Below are positions 8,881-17,930 of a DNA stretch of 25,166 bases, one piece after another. The notes beneath the pieces were generated by a model, which searched no databases, was not told the DNA's origin, and saw only the letters and a program-made list of their open reading frames with translations. The stretch comes from Welwitschia mirabilis (taxonomy: Eukaryota > Gnetophyta > Gnetopsida > Welwitschiales), in contig JBOZIK010000001.1 in assembly GCA_051453625.1 (NCBI GenBank), positions 123,353,335-123,378,500 on the forward strand, given 5' to 3'. Made by a program: the position numbers and the translations under genes. Each line of letters starts with the position of its first letter. Position 1 is the first letter of the stretch.

Positions 8881-10098
8881 GCTAAGGCTAAGGTAAAGGT
8901 CAAGGCATCAAAGTAGGAGGTGGACCCATTAGTCTCGCCTGTGATTAGGTGTGGGAAGTCCATGCATTTACCACTTCGCTAGGCTTGATCACTCTCTACT
9001 CAATTTTCTTTCATATGAGTAAAGATACATTTTGAAGATTATATGAGTAGGATTAAGCTAGAGGTAGATCATAAGTTGACTAAGTTATAACTTAGATGGG
9101 TAGTGGATGTGTATGGAGTCTATTATGCCTCCAAGGCCAGAGAGTTCTATGATAACATGTACATTGAGAGGCGATTTGATGCTTATGAATACTTGGTTAG
9201 TATGATTATAGCTACTATCTATGGCCATGAGATATCCATTATCTTAAGCCACCTCACGATAGTTACTAACTTAGGTGGCATTAGGAGCATGCATATTCAC
9301 TTAGCTGGTAGTACAGATGAGCACCGTGCTTATGATGCGGTTTTAGATATTCTAGCTAACATTACTAGTGATATGAAGGGAGTTTTAGTGACATATCTAT
9401 TACTTGCCTATTGAATTTTTCATAGAGGATTGATCCATAATATTAGCCCTTCCTTTCACAATAGTTAGGCCATGGTGTCTCATTTGCAGATGTTGGTAGT
9501 ATTCAATCAGGAGGAGCAGATGGACTTATCGACATTTATTTGGAGAAGATTCAAAATGATGATTGAGGCTCATCAATTATAGACTCTAGGATATTCCTGT
9601 CTCCCCTTAGTTATGTTTAGATGCTTGAGTATACCTGAGCCTATGAGTGAGTAGAGACTCATGCATCTTTTAACTTTAATTCATTACCTACAGGACATGG
9701 CAATATAGATTTCAGGAGAGGTAAAAAGAACTCAGGTACAGAGACCTATGGTTGGTATGATTATTGAGTAGATATAAGCACTCCTGGTAGATGGTACATA
9801 GGGCCTTAAAGAAGCTAGAGACTGAGGCTTCACTAAACTATAATAAAGAATAGCCATAGTTAAAAAGAGAGTTCAACATGCCAAGGAGTAGCTGACTAAT
9901 GCGCATCATCGCATATTACGCATTGAGCATGGTGTGACAGTTGACATTCCAAAGGCAGTGAGAGTACAGGAAGATGAGACTACATGCTCCATCATGATAA
10001 TCCTTGATTATCATTTCTCTACAAATCCTAAGGACTCTCCATCTTCTCCACCTGCACCTGAGCCCATAATGCATTAGGAATCTATTTTGACACGATGA
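8881..10098 (+). pseudogene. PF20167-like plant retroelement ORF, about 400 codons
   Basis: One reading frame stays in register from 8881 to the TGA at 10096-10098, interrupted by roughly 20 stops but no frameshift. The start is basic (KAKVKVKASK). Then come KAREFYDNMYIERRFDAYEY, a hydrophobic Leu-rich middle, SFHNS*AMVSHLQMLVVFNQ, TLGYSCLPLVMFRCLSIPEP, a charged coiled-coil-like part and a Ser/Pro end (SPSSPPAPEP). The order resembles the plant 'putative plant transposon protein' family PF20167, which sits inside LTR elements and has no proven biochemical role. It precedes LTR1. No clear start codon survives; a TAG stands at 8878. A search against PF20167 would settle the family. Confidence 0.6.
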
Positions 10099-10305
10099 GG
10101 GAAGTGATTTATTATGTTGTATTATGTTTCTTTCCTTTGTGGATTATATTAAAAACTTATGATTTTACATAGACATTATTTTCTGAGTATTATCATGTCC
10201 ACCTATTATTTTTGAGATATTATTGCACATTATATTATTCAAACATTTGATGATGATTATTTTTTATGTTACATATGATTATTTTTCATGATATACTGTA
10301 CATAT
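10099..10305 (+). other. 3' untranslated part before LTR1
   Basis: AT-rich, non-coding. It aligns by eye with 17586-17796 before LTR3 (shared gtgatttattat, gtattatgt and a TTATGTTA-to-PPT stretch), and its end aligns with 13130-13231 before LTR2. This shows that all three LTRs have related upstream interiors. Confidence 0.65.
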
Positions 10306-10317
10306 AAGTGGGTAGCT
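10306..10317 (+). other. Polypurine tract of LTR1 (degenerate)
   Basis: The tract aaagtgggtagc directly precedes the inferred LTR start. The cognate tract at LTR2 is aagtgggagga, so this one has acquired pyrimidines. It serves as the plus-strand primer in intact elements. Confidence 0.55.
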
Positions 10318-10396
10318 GATTAATTTTGTTAAGTTTTAATGTTTAACTTTCTAAAAAGTTTTTCATAGGATGCTATTTTTTCAGAATAATTTTTCA

Positions 10397-10441
10397 GTCT
10401 ATTATCCCCTCCATCATCTAGATAACTATCAGAACAATACT
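10397..10441. repeat. U3 palindromic unit 1 of LTR1
   Basis: Core TCATCTAGATAA at 10414-10425, one base from a perfect 12-bp palindrome, flanked by ATTATCCCCTCCA on the left. The core begins 96 bases after the LTR start, exactly as in LTR2 and LTR3. Confidence 0.75.
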
Positions 10442-10861
10442 ATGGACACTTACTTTGCACAAGTGAAATTCTTAGTTTTGACATTTCTATTTTTCATTTT
10501 GAGATTTCCAAGATTATATCTAAGTTTATTTTATAGTTTTCTAATTGATTTATCTTTAGTTAATTTGGCTCATGATCATGGTTATTCACTTAGTTTTGTC
10601 AAGAACTAATAAGGCTAAGTAAGAGGCTATATTACACTATTAAATTGTATATATTTGATAGGGTATTTTAAATAGTTTTATAGGACATTAGATAGGTTTA
10701 TGTTAAGTTTCAACAATAATGAAGAGCTAAGGAAAATATCATAAAAATAGGTAATCTTCATTATATTTGATAGCATTCCAGAAAAATTATACTAATTTCT
10801 ATCTAAAGTAGCAAACTTATAATCAAAGAGGCTAATCTAATACAAGAAATATCTTTACAAA

Positions 10862-11014
10862 TTCCATCATTCACCCTATCATCTAGATGACTGTATAAAT
10901 GACAGAAGAATATATGTTGACTAGGATGCTTACTAAACTAATCTAGTAGTTTATGTGGATCCTTTATGATGTGGCATCATCCCTTATAATGTCTAGATGA
11001 CCACTAGGATGATA
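10862..11014. repeat. U3 palindromic units 2 and 3 of LTR1
   Basis: Unit 2 has the perfect palindrome TCATCTAGATGA at 10879-10890 (left arm ATCATTCACCCTA). Unit 3 has ATGTCTAGATGA at 10989-11000, then CCACTAGGATGAT. Both follow the pattern left arm, palindrome, then a GGACGAC-derived half site. Confidence 0.72.
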
Positions 11015-11780
11015 GCTAAATATAATGCTTTACCAAACTTCATCAAATGTTTGTCATGTATCTTATGCATTCTTACATGGCTATTAGGGTTTTACTACAT
11101 CTATTCGTGTTTTCTGATTTTAGAGTCTTTATTTGTAATAAATATCACCTTCATCCTCGACTTTGACTTTATCTTTTTTGACATCGAAAATTCTCATGGT
11201 AAAAGATCGAGGGGTAAGAGATTCATTCCTTATTCTTTCAAAGAGATATCTTTCTTAGTGTTAGGCTATGTATCCTTCATTGAGGTGTTGTTGCTTTGTA
11301 ACATGGATGTTAGTTTGAATTAATCAAAACTCTATTTTTCTTTTTATATCTGTTGTTATGTGATATCCCTTATGGTTTATGTTTCTTTTGATTTCATGAT
11401 AGCTTCATCTGTGATATACATTATGAGGCTAACCTTTATTAAGGTTGACATTATTAGTTTAGGTGCATTGCATTTCATTTCTTAGATTAACTTTACATTA
11501 TTTTTATATTTTATTTGATGCACTTAATATCTTAGGTTGGTCATCTTAGGTTAGTCTTAATCTAGTAATAGCTTTCCTTAATTGATCTAGGTTATATAGG
11601 GCTGATCTCCATAATAGGTTGATTTGGTAATCAAATTGATCTTGCATTTAGAATAGATTTTGCATTTCATTTAAATAGTGTATTCATTTGCATTGTTTAC
11701 GTTGCATTGTTATTTTGTCCTACTTAGAAAGTACGTAAGCATTTTATTTGAAATAAATTCTCTTTCGTCTTGTCTGTGCC

Positions 11781-11906
11781 TTTAACAGAGTTATAACATT
11801 CACGTCCACTCCCATCTATATTAGTGTGTTATGTCGTGCAATCTATATTTTAGTGATTTTCAAGATTTGTTTAAGGATGTAACATTTACACAAATACGTA
11901 TTGTCA
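11781..11906 (+). other. Possible primer binding site and leader after LTR1
   Basis: The stretch tttaacagagtt (11781-11792) is a degraded match to the initiator-Met tRNA primer site usual in Copia elements. The equivalent place at LTR3 starts TGGT (19264). Leader sequence similar to that after LTR3 continues to about 11906. Confidence 0.4.
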
Positions 11907-11934
11907 TAGCCATATTCATGGTAACAAACTAGGC

Positions 11935-12780
11935 ATCCATACTTCTTACTTTAAGGATGTTCCCAAACTTGAATTAAAACCTTTAATATTTGAAACTTTC
12001 ATTATGGATAAGTCTGCTAGTAAACCATTTAAGTCAAGAACTTTTAGGCCTATAAGAAAGTTTTAATTGGTTTATATATATATGTGTGTGTGTGTGTGTG
12101 ATCCTATGCCTATTATAACTCTTAGTGAAAGTCATTCTTTCATCACTTTCATTGATGATTTTCCTAAATTGACATGGATCAAATTTATTAAGTAGAAACC
12201 ATAAGCATTATCAGCTTTTAAAGAATGGGAAAAAATGGTAGAAGAAAAGTCTAGATGTAGAGTTGGTACTCTTCATGATGATAGTTATGATTAATTCACT
12301 TTAAATTAATTTAAACAATTTTTACAACAAAATGGCATTTATCATTAATAGATAATTCTAGATATACATCGATAGAATGGTATAGCAAAATGCATGAACC
12401 ACATGTTAATGAATTTTATAAGAGAATTATTACTATATAAAAATGTTTCATAATATCTTTAGAATGAAATAGTTGATACAGCCATAAAATGTTTAAATAT
12501 GACACACATATAGGTAATCCTAGACACTCTTCCTTTCAATAATGGTATAATGTCCAAACTAGTGTTAGCCATTTTAAAAGTTTTATTTTTACCTATTTTG
12601 TCCATGTTCTTCCTAAGTATCATAAAACAAATTGATGCACATGCAATTAAAGGATGTTTTGTTAGATATCCTCATCATTAAAAAAACTATAGAATTTTTT
12701 ATCCCTCTCTAAGAACTATAATAGTCTCTCAAGATGTCATTCTTACTAAAATAAAGGATTAGTTTATGACTTTAGATGAT
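11935..12780 (+). pseudogene. Copia integrase, decayed
   Basis: After a pre-integrase tail (SKPFKSRTFRPIRKF, about 12016-12060) the core reads SHSFITFIDDFPKLTWIKFI (about 12130-12189), SAFKEWEKMVEEKSRCRVGT, then LHDDSYD (second Asp kept), NGIAKCMNHMLMNFIREL and YLxNEIVDTAIKCLNMTH. The third catalytic residue, normally Glu in NGxAE, is Lys (12388-12390). The stretch that should carry the first catalytic Asp, just before PMPI, is replaced by a TA/TG microsatellite. The C-terminal part (IDAHAIKGCFVRYPHH, LRTIIVSQDVILTKIKD) is the usual Copia post-core module. Stops and frame changes make it dead; the family is firm. Confidence 0.88.
12073..12100. repeat. Compound (TA)n(TG)n microsatellite inside integrase
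   Basis: A TA run passes into a TG run and ends directly at GATCCTATGCC, where intact Copia integrases encode the Asp-(Leu/Val)-Cys-Gly-Pro-Met motif. The repeat has replaced or expanded from TG-rich codons of that motif. Confidence 0.9.
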
Positions 12781-12815
12781 CAGATGAAGGGATTATGGTC
12801 TTAACAATCTAATTA

Positions 12816-13029
12816 TTAGCTATATGAAGTTGAGATTTCCAAATTTAGATTGTGTGTAGAGTAATATGTAGATTTTATAGGAGATATAGATATTAAAATA
12901 TCAATAATAAGGTACATCATCTTTCTAGGAAATTCATCTATCTCATATAAATTTAATTTATAGAAATTAGTTTCAGATTCTTTACTAGAAGAAGAGTACT
13001 TTATACCATTAAAAAGTTGTAATGAGATT
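12816..13029 (+). pseudogene. Copia RNase H fragment, cut by gap 4
   Basis: On the + strand the sequence reads GDIDIKISIIRYIIFLGNSS, SISYKFNL*KLVSDSLLEEE, then YFIPLKSCNEI. It aligns with the Copia RNase H pattern AGDxDxRKSTTGYxFxLGxxxISW...STTEAEYxAxxxxxKE. The acidic residues of GDID and of the TEAEY-like segment remain, but a stop lies between. It follows the integrase end by less than 50 bases, so the RT domain (normally over 700 bp) is deleted here. An antisense ORF across this segment and the gap is a shadow. Confidence 0.82.
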
Positions 13030-13129
13030 NNNNNNNNNNNNNNNNNNNNNNNNNNNNNNNNNNNNNNNNNNNNNNNNNNNNNNNNNNNNNNNNNNNNNNN
13101 NNNNNNNNNNNNNNNNNNNNNNNNNNNNN
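13030..13129. other. Assembly gap 4 (100 N)
   Basis: Exactly 100 N between RNase H and the 3' untranslated part of the Copia element. No duplicated flank was seen. Confidence 0.98.
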
Positions 13130-13242
13130 TATTTTCAGATATTATACACATTAGTTACATATTATTGAGCTATTTCATAAAGATAATTTTTTTATGTTAG
13201 ACATGATTATTTTATAATGTATTATACATTTAAGTGGGAGGA
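13130..13242 (+). other. 3' untranslated part and polypurine tract before LTR2
   Basis: The sequence matches the region before LTR1 and LTR3. It ends in the best-preserved purine tract of the family, aagtgggagga (13232-13242), directly followed by TGTTAATATTG. Confidence 0.75.
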
Positions 13243-13323
13243 TGTTAATATTGTTATATTTTAACATTTATTTTTTTAATTTTTTTTTTGCAAGCTTCTA
13301 TTTTTTAGGAACAAATTTTGAGC

Positions 13324-13365
13324 CTATTATCCCCTCAATTATCTGGATGACTACTAGGACAACAG
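13324..13365. repeat. U3 palindromic unit 1 of LTR2
   Basis: Core TTATCTGGATGA at 13339-13350, left arm ATTATCCCCTCAA, right half site CTAGGACAACA. Confidence 0.72.
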
Positions 13366-13748
13366 TATGACCACTTAATCTACATAGGTGAAATGTTCAA
13401 TTATCTATTTTTGAGATGTTTGTTCTATATTTTGAGATTTCTAAGATTATTTTTGAGTTTATTTTGCAGTTCTCTAGTTCTGTTGGTTTTTTCAGGGACT
13501 AACAAGATGAAGTGGAGTGCTATATTACACTGCCAAATTGTATGTATTTGATAGGGTGTTTTGAGTAGTTTTATAGAACATTAGATAGATTTATGCTGAG
13601 TTTCAACGATAGTGGAAAGCTAAGGCAAATATCATGAAAACATGTAATCTTCATTACATTTAATAGTATTTAAATTATAATAATTATTATCTGAAGTACA
13701 ATATCATAATCAAATAGGGTGATCTAATACAAGAAAATTTGTACAAAG

Positions 13749-13886
13749 CTTATCACTACCTTATCGTCTAGATGATAGTATATATAATAAAAGAACTTGT
13801 GCTGATTAGGACACTTACTGGACCAATTTAATGTGGATCTTGCATCATCGTCTTCTAGGATGTCTAGATGATCAGTAGGATGACAC
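13749..13886. repeat. U3 palindromic units 2 and 3 of LTR2
   Basis: Cores TCGTCTAGATGA (13764-13775, one CpG kept) and ATGTCTAGATGA (13860-13871), the latter with right half site CAGTAGGATGACA. Confidence 0.7.
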
Positions 13887-14297
13887 CTAAATATAATTCT
13901 TTACCAAGCTTCATCAAACTTTTACCATGTATCATGTGCCTTCTTACATAGTCATTAGGGTTTTACCACATCTAATAGTATTACTATTTTTAGAGTCTTT
14001 GTATGTAATAAATACCTCCTTTGCCCTCAACTTTGACTTTATCTTCTTTAGCATTATAATTTCTCATGATAGGAGATTAAAGGGTAGGAGATTCATCCTT
14101 TATTATTTTAGAGAGATGTATTCCTTGATATTGGGCTATGTATTCTTCATTGAGGTGCTGCTGCTTTGTAACATGGATGTTAATTCGAATTAATCCAAAC
14201 ATTATTTTTCTTTTTATATCTTTTATTATGTGCATATCCCTTATGATTTTTATTACTTATAATTTCATGACAGCTTCATTTGTGATATAGATCATAA

Positions 14298-14397
14298 NNN
14301 NNNNNNNNNNNNNNNNNNNNNNNNNNNNNNNNNNNNNNNNNNNNNNNNNNNNNNNNNNNNNNNNNNNNNNNNNNNNNNNNNNNNNNNNNNNNNNNNN
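14298..14397. other. Assembly gap 5 (100 N)
   Basis: Exactly 100 N between LTR2 and an unrelated - strand gypsy element, so an insertion junction or misjoin hides here. Confidence 0.98.
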
Positions 14398-15480
14398 ATG
14401 ATATCCTACATCTTTTTGAGTTCTTCCATCATTTCTCAATACGGTTCATTTTGGTTGTAGTTAGAAAAATTAGGCTAAGGATTATGGTTTCTGAATTTGT
14501 ATTAAATGAGAATTTGAAATATGTTAAAGGTTCATTGTTTTATGGTGGATATTGTTGGTTATCTCTAAAGTTGTTTGGCCTTCAATTGAATGCATAAAGT
14601 TCATTGAACATGGCCTTCTTACAAGTTGGTAAAGATGGGAGTTCCTTGGTAGGATGAGAGTTTTCATCAGATATTTCATAATGGTTGAGTTAATTTAGCC
14701 ATTTTTCATCAATTAATGATTTTTATAACTTTCCAAGGTGCTATTAAGATCTATAGGTAGAGTGTTAACCTTTGGTTGTTCTTCTTCATGTTTTACCTTT
14801 TTGGAATCTCTAAGCATTTCACCTATAGTTCTAGTATCTTTACATGTATTTTTTTGACTAGTTTTGACTTATTTTATAAGGTATTCTAATTATTTTCAAG
14901 GATTATCTAAGGTTAAATTCTGTAAATTTTTACCACATGAAAAATCCTTTAGTTTGAGTATTTAACCCACTATAGAAATGCTCAATAAGTTCTTCTTTTA
15001 TAAACTCATTTACTGGGTTAAATGACACAGTTATCAAAAATCTTTCATAAGTTAAGATTAATCTTCATAAGGGTATAATTGAAAATTAATTACATTATTT
15101 TTTCTTATCCTCATAACTATCTGATTCATGAATCGCTTAATAAAGACTTCTTGTACATGGTTTCATGACTTAAAACTTTTATGTAAAATGGTTTTAACTC
15201 AATTTTTTCCTTTTTCTTTTAATGTAAATGGGAATATTATCATGTAGTTTCTATCCAATTTTTTTTTTCCATTTTCTAAGGTTAGAATGTATTGTTCAAT
15301 CTTGACTATGTATTGGAAATGGACTTCATTAGGTTTTCTAGAAAAGGTAGGATATGCATGTAAGATTTTTAACTCTATATCATTTCCAATGGGTAGGTCA
15401 AATGGGTTTTAAAATTTTATTTTTTTATTAGCCAACATATCCTTTAAAGTGACATCTGAGCTAGAGGATCCTGATATTTT
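14398..15480 (-). pseudogene. Gypsy gag, decayed
   Basis: Gag forms the virus-like particle. Reading leftward from about 15480: DVTLKDMLANKK, AYPTFSRKPNEVHFQYIVKI (about 15360-15300), MIIFPFTLKEKGKN (the usual PFSLKDKAKxWL block), QEVFIKRFMNQ, then after a frame change YERFLITVSFNPVNEF and EELIEHFYSGLNTQTKGFF. That is the Retrotrans_gag capsid domain. Near 14640-14500 follow SHPTKELPSLPTCKKAMFNE and RPNNFRDNQQYPP, the zinc-knuckle region with its last Cys lost. An open piece at 14257-14439 overlaps the end but crosses the gap. Stops are mostly deamination-type. Confidence 0.8.
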
Positions 15481-16255
15481 GAGTGAATATTTGTTGAAGT
15501 CATAGAAGTAAAAGAATTAGGATGATTAAGTAAAAGGGCAAACATAACATTTTTAGTATAACTTGGTTTAAATTTTCAAAGGTTTAGGAGTATGCAAATA
15601 AGAAATAGTAAATTAACAATAATCTTCTTACTCAATTAAAGAAATAAAGTTTTCTTTCTTACCTCAAGTTCTTAAATTAAAGTCCACCAAACCTTCTTTA
15701 ATTGTTTTTTCAAGGAAACATCCTTCATGAATATATTTGCCTTTATTGCTATTTATCATTACCTTATAAGGTCAAATTATGTTAAACCAACTTCTTTACA
15801 TCTAAGTAGCATCAATCTCTAGAATCATTCAAAGGTGTAAGAAGTAGGATATACCAAATGAATGTGGTAATCAGTTAAATCACACAAAGCATAAAGTGTA
15901 GGCTAAGTTTGTTAAAAAATAATAATTAATTTGGTAATTCCCAAGATCACATGAAGTGCAAGGGTCAACCTAATAGATTACTGAATTAAAATATAAATCC
16001 TTTAAATTAAAATTACATTTAAAGGTAAATAAGTGAAAAATTGTAAGAAATTAAAAATTAAAATCATGATTTGTAAGGAAAAAATTAAAGTACACTCTCA
16101 ATGGATAATCAAATAACTACTTGTAGACCAAAAGTTAATCAATCAATTACAAGTAGATCCAAGAGGATAAAATACAATACTAGTCAAATAAACAAGTGGA
16201 AATTAATTCAAAATACTTACTTAAGTAATGACAATCTTTCTTTTCTCTTGAATTA
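15481..16255 (-). other. Leader between primer site and gag
   Basis: AT-rich with no conserved protein motif seen on either strand. The position matches the long untranslated leader of Athila/Tat elements. The + strand open stretch 16101-16307 crosses the primer site and LTR start and is not a gene. Confidence 0.55.
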
Positions 16256-16274
16256 TTCCCTGGCAATGGTGCCA
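16256..16274 (-). other. Primer binding site for tRNA-Asp
   Basis: Read on the - strand this is TGGCACCATTGCCAGGGAA. Plant tRNA-Asp ends in ...CCCGGCAACGGCGCCA, whose complement TGGCGCCGTTGCCGGG is the known Athila/Tat primer site. The window copy differs only at three CpG positions, each CG become CA. It lies three bases inside the LTR end (LTR edge at 16278). Confidence 0.85.
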
Positions 16275-16277
16275 AAA

Positions 16278-17450
16278 TGTTTTAATATGTATTTATGCTT
16301 TCAATAATAATATTTTAAGCATAAATTTTAACTTTTAACACTTAAAAAATGGATAATCTAATTATATACAATACACATTTGCATAGTGAGATCAACCCAA
16401 TGTCATACACTTAAAGAAGACTTCTAAAATAGAATTTGAAAATTTGATTTAGAAATAGAAGGATAATATATTTTTAGATTCTAATTTATAGATATTTAAA
16501 TTAAAAAAATGCAAACATGAAATTGAAATACAATGAAATGGAATTAAATGAGAGGCAATGTAATGGACAATGAATGTAATTCTACTGTAATGAACTAACT
16601 ACATTTCCAATCTACTAGTTCTTATAATCTATTTTAATTATGAATTCTTGTCACTTAAATTGTAATTAAGATAAGATATTAAAAAAATTAAAGGAATTTG
16701 AAAATATTTTTAATTTAATTAATATTTTTATTAAGAAAATTGATTTACATCCCCTTACAACATTAACTGCTCAATGGAAGATTCACTGACTAAAATCAAG
16801 GTAGTTCTTCTCATAAGTCATATGGATCTCCTTACCTCCAAAAATCTTTAATCATCACAAGAATTTAGATGACAAAAGATGATTTTGAATAGGGTCTAAA
16901 AGGGTCTATTTATAGTTTGGGATGGAGGTTAAAGGTTATCAAGGCATGTAAAATTAGAAGGTATGATTACAATATGTCCTTTTATAACAATCAAATTATT
17001 TTTTTAAACTATTTTATTTATCATCCCTTATGTCATCCCCATGACACAGTGGATAACCACTCCATCCACCAACTGATACTTAACATGTATCAGATATCAT
17101 ACCTATTTTAACTATCATTCTAGTTATCATTCTCACAACATAGGAGATACTAGCTAATCTTATCCAATTTCTTATTATTCTATAATGGTTGTTCCCCAAG
17201 CATACACAATGATTTTCATTTTCATAAGTCATTCTAATAACATGTAGAATGACTTTCATTTTGCATAATTATCCCAATGATGAGTAAATAACCAGTTTTC
17301 CTTTCTTAACTTCATCTTGATCTTTCTGATTTGATACATCATAATGCAAAAATAACTTCTTATGTTGAAAATTAGTGCATCCAATGACATTTATGAAAGC
17401 TTTACATGCTTTTGCATATATTCCTAGAAAACTTACTAATAGGTCAATTT
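16278..17450 (-). repeat. 5' LTR of the - strand gypsy element
   Basis: The inner edge is sharp: on the + strand TGTTTTAATATG starts at 16278, i.e. the - strand LTR ends ...CATATTAAAACA before the primer site. A TATA box lies at 16907-16915 on the - strand. Around 17019-17060 the sequence has a GTCATCC/GATGAC-like composition reminiscent of the palindromic units in LTR1-4. The outer edge is uncertain. ORFs here (such as 16917-17111 on the + strand) carry no known motif. Confidence 0.6.
16907..16915 (-). promoter_or_regulatory. TATA box of the - strand LTR
   Basis: CTATAAATA on the - strand, followed by GACCC, about 0.63 kb from the inner LTR edge. This is a plausible Pol II TATA box separating U3 from R. 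Confidence 0.6.
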
Positions 17451-17454
17451 GGCT

Positions 17455-17585
17455 TCACAACAATGATACACTCTATCGTGATAGCAATTGATCACTGTTT
17501 CCTAGAGACCTTGAGCACTCTTCTTCTTCTCCACTTGCACCTGAGCCTACTGCACATCAATAATTCATTGTGACACAATGAGGGG
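17455..17585 (+). pseudogene. C-terminal remnant of a second PF20167-like ORF
   Basis: Sequence from about 17465 aligns with 9985-10098: the ATCATGATA / ATCGTGATA stretch, then SSSPLAPEPTAHQ matching SPSSPPAPEPIMH, then the tgacac-atgagg end. Everything upstream of this tail is missing, cut off by the - strand gypsy LTR. Confidence 0.65.
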
Positions 17586-17807
17586 AGTGATTTATTATAT
17601 TGTATTATGTATCTTCCCTTTATGAATTATATAAAAAATCATGATCTTTATAGACATATTGCTTTTGAGTATCATCATGGTGTACATTTATATTACTAAG
17701 AAATTATGCACATCTTTTACATATTATTTTTGACATTTTATGATGAGAATTTTTCTTATGTTATACATGATTTTTTTTAATATCTGCTATACATTTGAAT
17801 GGAGAGT
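17586..17807 (+). other. 3' untranslated part and polypurine tract before LTR3
   Basis: Related throughout to 10099-10317. The purine tract gaatggagag (17797-17806) precedes TGTTAATATTG at 17808. Confidence 0.65.
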
Positions 17808-17888
17808 TGTTAATATTGATACATTTTAATTTTTATCTTTTTGAAAAGTTCTTCCCATGCTTTTATTTTCCAAGAATAATTTTTGAAC

Positions 17889-17930
17889 CTGTCATCCCTT
17901 CCATCATCTGGATGACCACTAGAATGATAA
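17889..17930. repeat. U3 palindromic unit 1 of LTR3
   Basis: Core TCATCTGGATGA at 17904-17915, left arm GTCATCCCTTCCA, right half site CTAGAATGATA. Confidence 0.74.

Larger units (their letters stand above)
10318..11780 (+). repeat. LTR1 (about 1.46 kb)
   Basis: The LTR starts with TGATTAATTTTGTTA after the purine tract and ends near CTGTGCC before a possible primer site. It aligns along its whole length with LTR3 and with the first 1.05 kb of LTR2. Palindromic units occur at 10414, 10879 and 10989. A TATA-like TAATAAATA lies near 11138, followed by a well-conserved block (about 11190-11320) that is probably the R region. The open stretch 10997-11323 falls here and appears in other copies, but is better explained as conserved LTR DNA. 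LTR1 follows the PF20167-like ORF and precedes Copia sequence. Confidence 0.8.
11781..13242 (+). mobile_element. Shrunken Ty1/Copia interior between LTR1 and LTR2
   Basis: The interior is only about 1.46 kb, against 4-5 kb in full Copia elements. It holds the pre-integrase end, integrase and, directly after, the end of RNase H, which is Copia order (integrase before RT). Gag, protease and essentially all of RT are missing. Both ends carry LTRs of one family, so the deletion is internal. Gap 4 lies between RNase H and the 3' untranslated part. Confidence 0.8.
13243..14297 (+). repeat. LTR2, right end lost at gap 5
   Basis: It starts TGTTAATATTGTTATATTT and aligns with LTR1 and LTR3 over about 1.05 kb; the last 0.4 kb is missing. 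Palindromic units lie at 13339 (96 bases from the start), 13764 and 13860. A TATA-like TAATAAATA is near 14007, and the conserved R-like block spans about 14060-14190. It is the 3' LTR of the Copia relic. The open stretch 13927-14193 is LTR sequence. Confidence 0.8.
14398..17450 (-). mobile_element. Athila/Tat-like gypsy element, 5' part, - strand
   Basis: Read on the - strand the order is LTR (about 17450-16278), tRNA-Asp primer site, leader, then gag, running into gap 5. Protease and pol are absent from the window. The primer site and the gag zinc-knuckle surroundings are of the same lineage as copies A and B and could be the same family, but the overlap is too small to prove it. The outer LTR boundary lies between about 17200 and 17455 and is not defined by a clear terminal motif. 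Confidence 0.75.

Noticed and set aside
10370-10609. 79-residue ORF in LTR1
   Set aside because: It sits in U3 across a palindromic unit. The corresponding stretches of LTR2 and LTR3 are not open in a matching frame.
16101-16307. 68-residue + strand ORF
   Set aside because: It runs through the tRNA-Asp primer site and into the LTR of the - strand gypsy element.
16917-17111. 64-residue + strand ORF
   Set aside because: It lies in the U3 of a - strand LTR, just upstream of its TATA box, and shows no known motif.
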